Source: CAYWKS01 sp964458935
GTDB lineage: Bacteria; Planctomycetota; Phycisphaerae; Phycisphaerales; Zrk34
DNA: 64,000 nt
Assembly (NCBI GenBank): GCA_964458935.1
Contig: CAYWKS010000003.1
Coordinates: forward strand, 62,001 to 126,000
Reading direction: 5' to 3'
Shown here one piece after another: positions 60,487-64,000 of this stretch (the first letter of the stretch is position 1; every line of letters starts with the position of its first letter). Position numbers and translations under genes: made by a program. The notes beneath the pieces were generated by a model. The model worked only from the letters and a program-made list of their open reading frames with translations. It searched no databases and was not told the DNA's origin.

Positions 60487-60961
60487 GGACAGCACGCGAC
60501 TGTCGCACCTCGATGAGTCGGGGCACGCGCACATGGTCGACGTCGGCGAGAAGCCGATCACGCGCCGCGTCGCCGTGGCCGAAGCGCTCGTTCGCGCCTC
60601 GGCGGAGCTGCTCGAAGCCGTGCGCTCGAACGCCGTAGCCAAGGGCAACGTCATCGAAGTCGCGCGGCTGGCGGGGATCCAGGCCGCCAAACGTACCGAC
60701 GAGTTGATCCCGCTGTGTCACGCGCTGCCCCTCGACTGTGCCGAGGTCGGCATCGACGTGGGCGAGGAAGGCTTGACGATCCGCGCCGAAGTCTCGACGA
60801 CCTGGAAGACCGGGGTGGAGATGGAAGCGCTCACCGCTGTGACCATCGCGGCCCTGACTGTCATCGACATGGGCAAAGCCGTGGACCGGGCGATGGTGAT
60901 CGACAACGTGCGTTTGATCAGCAAGACCGGCGGCCGGAGCGGCGATCACGAGGCGTTATGA
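60476..60961 (+). CDS. moaC: Cyclic pyranopterin monophosphate synthase
   Basis: 161 residues. SHLDESGHAHMVDVGEK, AGIQAAKRTDELIPLCHALP, TGVEMEALTAVTIAALT and VIDMGKAVDRAM are diagnostic. It completes cPMP synthesis after MoaA. Its stop overlaps the next start (ATGA at 60958). Confidence 0.97.
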   Translation: MVTEDSTRLSHLDESGHAHMVDVGEKPITRRVAVAEALVRASAELLEAVRSNAVAKGNVIEVARLAGIQAAKRTDELIPLCHALPLDCAEVGIDVGEEGLTIRAEVSTTWKTGVEMEALTAVTIAALTVIDMGKAVDRAMVIDNVRLISKTGGRSGDHEAL

Positions 60962-61500
60962 GCATGCGGGTAGCCATCTTGACCGTCAGCGACCGGTGCT
61001 CGTGCGGCGCAACGGAGGACACCTCCGGCCCGGCGCTGGCGGCGCTGGTTCGCCAGCGGCTCGGGGCGCATGTCGTGGCGACGGCCTGCGTGCCGGACGA
61101 TCGCCGGGGCATCGCCGATCGGCTCACGGCGTGGGCGAAGACGTCCGAGGCGCCGGACCTGATCCTGACGACCGGCGGGACGGGCCTGGCCCCGCGCGAC
61201 GTCACCCCCGAGGCGACGCTGGATGTCCTCGAGCGACGCCACAGCGGCTTGATGGAGCTGATGCGGCTGCGGTGCTACGAGATCACGCCGCGCACGTTTC
61301 TCTCCCGGGGCGAGGCGGGGACGATTGGCCGCTCGCTGATCGTCAACCTCCCGGGCTCGCCACGGGGGGCGAGCGAATGTCTCGAGGCGATCGCCGACGT
61401 GCTGCCGCATGCGATCGAGACGCTGCGCGGCGAAGTGCAGGACGACGGCCGCCCCGATGCGGTTGCCGAATCGGGCAAGGTCATCGATCATGGCGACTGA
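60958..61500 (+). CDS. Molybdopterin adenylyltransferase (MogA/MoaB family)
   Basis: 180 residues. VAILTVSDRCSCGATEDTSG, LILTTGGTGLAPRDVTPEAT and SLIVNLPGSPRGASECL fit the MogA/MoaB fold. It adenylylates molybdopterin before MoeA acts. I give the family only, as MogA and MoaB cannot be separated safely by eye. Confidence 0.92.
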   Translation: MSMRVAILTVSDRCSCGATEDTSGPALAALVRQRLGAHVVATACVPDDRRGIADRLTAWAKTSEAPDLILTTGGTGLAPRDVTPEATLDVLERRHSGLMELMRLRCYEITPRTFLSRGEAGTIGRSLIVNLPGSPRGASECLEAIADVLPHAIETLRGEVQDDGRPDAVAESGKVIDHGD

Positions 61501-61512
61501 TCGGAGCGAACC

Positions 61513-62091
61513 ATGTCCAAGGCACACGCGTGGCCGGCGTACATCCTGGCTGGGGGCAAGAGCAGCCGCTTTCAAGGTGACAAGGCGAGGGCGGAACTGC
61601 GTGGCAAGTCGCTGATTGACCACGTGATCGACGCGGTCAAGCCGGTTGCGTCGCGCGTGGTCCTGGTGATCGACCGCGCGCACCGATACGCGGACCTGGG
61701 GCTGCCGACCGTGATCGATCAACGGCCGGGCGCCGGTCCCCTCGCCGGGCTTCAGGCGGCGCTGATCGACGCCCGCGCGCACGATGATCGCTGGCTGTGG
61801 CTGCTTTCCTGCGACCTGGTCGGGCTGAATCCGGCGTGGTTGACGGCGATCCATGAGGCCAGCGATGAGGGCCGCGACGCCATCGCGTTCCGCGACGATC
61901 GTTGGCAGCCGATGGTCGCCGGCTACCGGGTCGACCTGCTGGAGCTGGTGACCGAGCGGCTCGACTCGGACGACCGTTCGATGCAGGCGTTGTTCAAGGC
62001 CGCGCGAAGCCGCGCCCTGCCGTTGCCAACCGACTGGCCGCGCTCGCCGCAGATCAACACCCGACAGCAACTGCGCGACGCGGGCGGTTAG
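61513..62091 (+). CDS. mobA: Molybdenum cofactor guanylyltransferase
   Basis: 192 residues. Nucleotidyltransferase: ILAGGKSSRFQGDKARAELR, QRPGAGPLAGLQAAL and LLSCDLVGLNP. It attaches GMP to Moco for bis-MGD enzymes such as assimilatory nitrate reductase. Its stop shares bases with the convergent nasS-like stop (62088-62091). Confidence 0.94.
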   Translation: MSKAHAWPAYILAGGKSSRFQGDKARAELRGKSLIDHVIDAVKPVASRVVLVIDRAHRYADLGLPTVIDQRPGAGPLAGLQAALIDARAHDDRWLWLLSCDLVGLNPAWLTAIHEASDEGRDAIAFRDDRWQPMVAGYRVDLLELVTERLDSDDRSMQALFKAARSRALPLPTDWPRSPQINTRQQLRDAGG

Positions 62092-63371
62092 GGATTCACC
62101 TTCGCGGCATGGGCGACGGGGAACCGGTCGACGTAGTCCAGCGGGCAAGCGGGATCGAAGCTCAAGCCATCGAAGAACCGATCGGCACCCATCTCGATCG
62201 GCGTGGTCGCGTCGGCCAGCGTCCACGACGCATCGTGGATGCCTTCCCACTTGGTATCGATCGTGGGGTAGGCCAGGCCCAGGTCATCGCAGGCGACACG
62301 GTAGACGTCCGGGCGGTACACGGCGTCGGCGATCGCGTGCATGTCGATGCTACGATCGATCTGTCCCCAACGGATCATCTGCGTCTGCAGCCAGACGGCG
62401 TGGGACCGCCACGGGAATGTCGCCGCATATCGGTGAAAGACGTTGAAGTCCGGCAGGATCGCCTCGACCCCGTCGGGCACGTAGGCGTACCGCCCGAGCA
62501 GGGGGCGCTCGACGATGTCCAGAGGCACATTGACGTACGCGGGGCTGCCAACGAGGCGGGCGGCCTCGGCGCGGTTCTCCGGTCCGTCGAGCCACACCGC
62601 CGCTTCGATCAGCGCCTTGATGACCGCCGCGTGGGTCCGCGGGTGTTGTTCGGCCCAGTCACGCGTGACGCCGAATACCTTCTCCGGCCCATTGTTCCAG
62701 ATCTCGTAGCTGGTGATGACGGTGCGGCCGACGCCGCAAGCAATGGCGTGCTGATTCCACGGCTCGCCCACGCAATATCCGGCGATCTCCCCGTTGCTGA
62801 GCTGCTCGACCATCTGCGGAGGGGGAACGATCGCGAGGTTGACGTCGCGATCCGGTTGAATTCCCGCCTGCGCCATCCAGTAGAGCAACTGGTACTGGTG
62901 AGAGGATACGGGAAAGACGCTGGCGAAAGTCATGGGCGGCCGTCCGGCGACTCGGTCGGCATCGATCACCGCCTTGAGCGCTCGCGCGGTCACGGGGCGT
63001 TGGGCCATCGAGCCGGGGTCGGCCTGGCACATGCGGTCGTACAACTCGGCGGAGACGGTGATCGCGTTGCCGTTGAGGTCGAGACTCATCGCCGCGATCA
63101 TCGGGCAGGGCATGCCGCTGAAGCCGAGGGTCGAGGCGATGGGCATGCCGGCGAGCATCTGTGCGCCGTCGAGCACGCCGAACGCCACCTTATCGCGGAT
63201 CGCCGCCCACGACGCCTCCACGCAGACCGTCACGTCGAGCCCGTGCCGGGCGAACAGGCCGCGCTCCTGCGCGACGGCGATCGGCGCGCAGTCGGTCAGC
63301 GGGATGATGCCGATGTCGATCCGCGGCTTTTCCAGCGGCGGCCTGGATGCTGCGGCGGTGCCGGCAATCAT
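62088..63371 (-). CDS. NasS-like nitrate/nitrite sensor (NrtA/CmpA-family binding protein)
   Basis: 427 residues. Type 2 periplasmic-binding fold of the NrtA/CmpA family: IDIGIIPLTDCAPIAVAQE at the start, YCVGEPWNQHAI, and TFPWRSHAVWLQTQM. No signal peptide or lipobox is present, so it should stay in the cytoplasm, as NasS does; transported NrtA would be exported. It overlaps the ANTAR gene by ATGA, the nasT-nasS order, which supports the call. NasS binds nitrate/nitrite and then releases NasT. Confidence 0.88.
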   Translation of the reverse strand: MIAGTAAASRPPLEKPRIDIGIIPLTDCAPIAVAQERGLFARHGLDVTVCVEASWAAIRDKVAFGVLDGAQMLAGMPIASTLGFSGMPCPMIAAMSLDLNGNAITVSAELYDRMCQADPGSMAQRPVTARALKAVIDADRVAGRPPMTFASVFPVSSHQYQLLYWMAQAGIQPDRDVNLAIVPPPQMVEQLSNGEIAGYCVGEPWNQHAIACGVGRTVITSYEIWNNGPEKVFGVTRDWAEQHPRTHAAVIKALIEAAVWLDGPENRAEAARLVGSPAYVNVPLDIVERPLLGRYAYVPDGVEAILPDFNVFHRYAATFPWRSHAVWLQTQMIRWGQIDRSIDMHAIADAVYRPDVYRVACDDLGLAYPTIDTKWEGIHDASWTLADATTPIEMGADRFFDGLSFDPACPLDYVDRFPVAHAAKVNP

Positions 63372-63979
63372 GGCTGTGCCTCCGCATCGTTCCGCGAGAA
63401 GAGTTCGGCCATGTCGATCACGTCATGGGCGACATCAACCATCTTCCGCTTGCGGTTCATGGCAAGCTTCCGAAGCATGGCGTACGCCTCGTCCTCGCTG
63501 ATGTGACGTTGCTTCATCAATAGCCCCTTGGCCTTCTCGATGGTCTTGCGCTCGGCGAGCGATGACTGGGCATCGTCGCGCTCCTTCTCTAGCCGTTGGT
63601 ACTTCTTGAAAGTTGCGATGGCGACGTCGATCACCGAGCTGACGCTGGCGGAGGTCAGCCCGTCGACCACGTAGGCCGACACGCCCGCGTGGACCGCCTG
63701 TTCAATCACACGCCGGTCCTGCTGGCGGGTGAACATCACCACGGGCCGGGGTGAGCGGCGGTTCATCAGCCCGATGTGCTCGAGCGCATCGCGGCTCGGA
63801 TCGTCGATGTCGAGCAGCACGACGTCGGGCTGAACGTCCTGAACGCCATCCGGCAGGAACGACACGTCCCCGGTCGACTCGACGACCTTGAACCCATGAT
63901 CGCGGAGCGATGAAGCGAGCAGGCGCCTCCGCTGCGGATACTCGTCGACGATCATGATGGTGAGGGGTTTGCCCTCCAT
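63368..63979 (-). CDS. NasT-like ANTAR-domain response regulator
   Basis: About 203 residues from the ATG at 63979; a GTG at 63985 is the alternative, and the promoter is at or outside the right edge. Receiver-like N-terminus (IMIVDEYPQRRRLLASSL, DVVLLDIDDPS), a helical linker, and a C-terminal ANTAR domain (AERKTIEKAKGLLMKQRHIS ... AYAMLRKLAMN) that binds RNA hairpins. It probably antiterminates nitrate-assimilation transcripts once released from its NasS partner. Confidence 0.92.
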   Translation of the reverse strand: MEGKPLTIMIVDEYPQRRRLLASSLRDHGFKVVESTGDVSFLPDGVQDVQPDVVLLDIDDPSRDALEHIGLMNRRSPRPVVMFTRQQDRRVIEQAVHAGVSAYVVDGLTSASVSSVIDVAIATFKKYQRLEKERDDAQSSLAERKTIEKAKGLLMKQRHISEDEAYAMLRKLAMNRKRKMVDVAHDVIDMAELFSRNDAEAQP

Positions 63980-64000
63980 GGGCACCGTCTTGGCTGTGGG

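Noticed and set aside
1..64000. Insertion sequences, prophage, CRISPR, rRNA or integrative element
   Set aside because: No transposase, integrase, direct-repeat array or rRNA sequence was seen; the lone tRNA-Leu has no adjacent integrase or duplicated 3' end.

Overview
The window is a very G+C-rich bacterial chromosome segment. Its gene set and architecture point to a Planctomycetota member, probably of class Phycisphaerae (inference; no rRNA gene is present). Supporting signs are the squalene genes hpnCDE, a Tad pilus locus without a secretin in view, a serine/threonine kinase with TPR-like repeats, FHA proteins, and many small or conserved proteins of no known family. Coding density is high. 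Cotranscribed genes often share ATGA stop/start overlaps. No insertion sequence, prophage, CRISPR array or rRNA operon is visible; the only tRNA is tRNA-Leu(UAA).

Layout. 1-5.5 kb: the 3' end of a secreted carbohydrate-active protein (CHB_HEX_C-like and PA14 domains), a large secreted parallel beta-helix protein and an EamA permease. 5.6-11.4 kb: a MetX-MetW fusion, a coiled-coil protein, a secreted helical-repeat protein, a glycosyltransferase-panC pair, and a 43-residue basic protein that resembles ribosomal protein bL37. 11.6-17.6 kb: gyrB, a non-coding patch with an inverted pair of DnaA-box-like sites and an AT-rich dyad, a micro-membrane protein, rimO and mltA. 17.7-32.8 kb: ubiD-type decarboxylase, ndk, dxs, ispA-type prenyltransferase, murG, ftsW, an M20 peptidase, hpnE-hpnD-hpnC, ispH and rlmN. 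Isoprenoid precursor supply (dxs, ispH), chain elongation (ispA) and squalene synthesis (hpnCDE) are thus near-neighbours, interleaved with peptidoglycan genes.

32.9-42.2 kb: a TsaC/Sua5-low-molecular-weight phosphatase fusion, birA, an atypical kinase-like protein, a membrane protein, a duplicated beta-domain protein, a STAS protein, a KDPG aldolase-SDR pair, a lipoprotein and a GH88-like hydrolase. The last group suggests uronate or polysaccharide catabolism.

42.3-57.0 kb: a Tad (Flp) pilus locus with two CpaF/TadA-type ATPases, the second carrying an N-terminal FHA domain. It also has two class III prepilins, a prepilin peptidase, two TadE-like proteins, a TadG-like protein, a kinase with a TPR-like exported part, CpaB, TadB, TadC and a terminal FHA-TM protein. 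No secretin (CpaC/RcpA) and no TadZ/CpaE are in the locus. This phospho-signalling-decorated pilus machine is the most interesting feature of the window.

57.1-62.1 kb: a tightly overlapping molybdenum cofactor operon (moaA, a carboxymuconolactone decarboxylase-family gene, moaD, moaE, moeA, moaC, mogA/moaB, mobA). It meets a convergent nasT-nasS pair, which suggests molybdoenzyme-based nitrate assimilation next door. A recurrent promoter pattern is seen: a -10 hexamer (TAnnnT) ending 6-8 nt before an ATG or GTG, implying leaderless mRNAs for rimO, rlmN, birA, the STAS gene and others.
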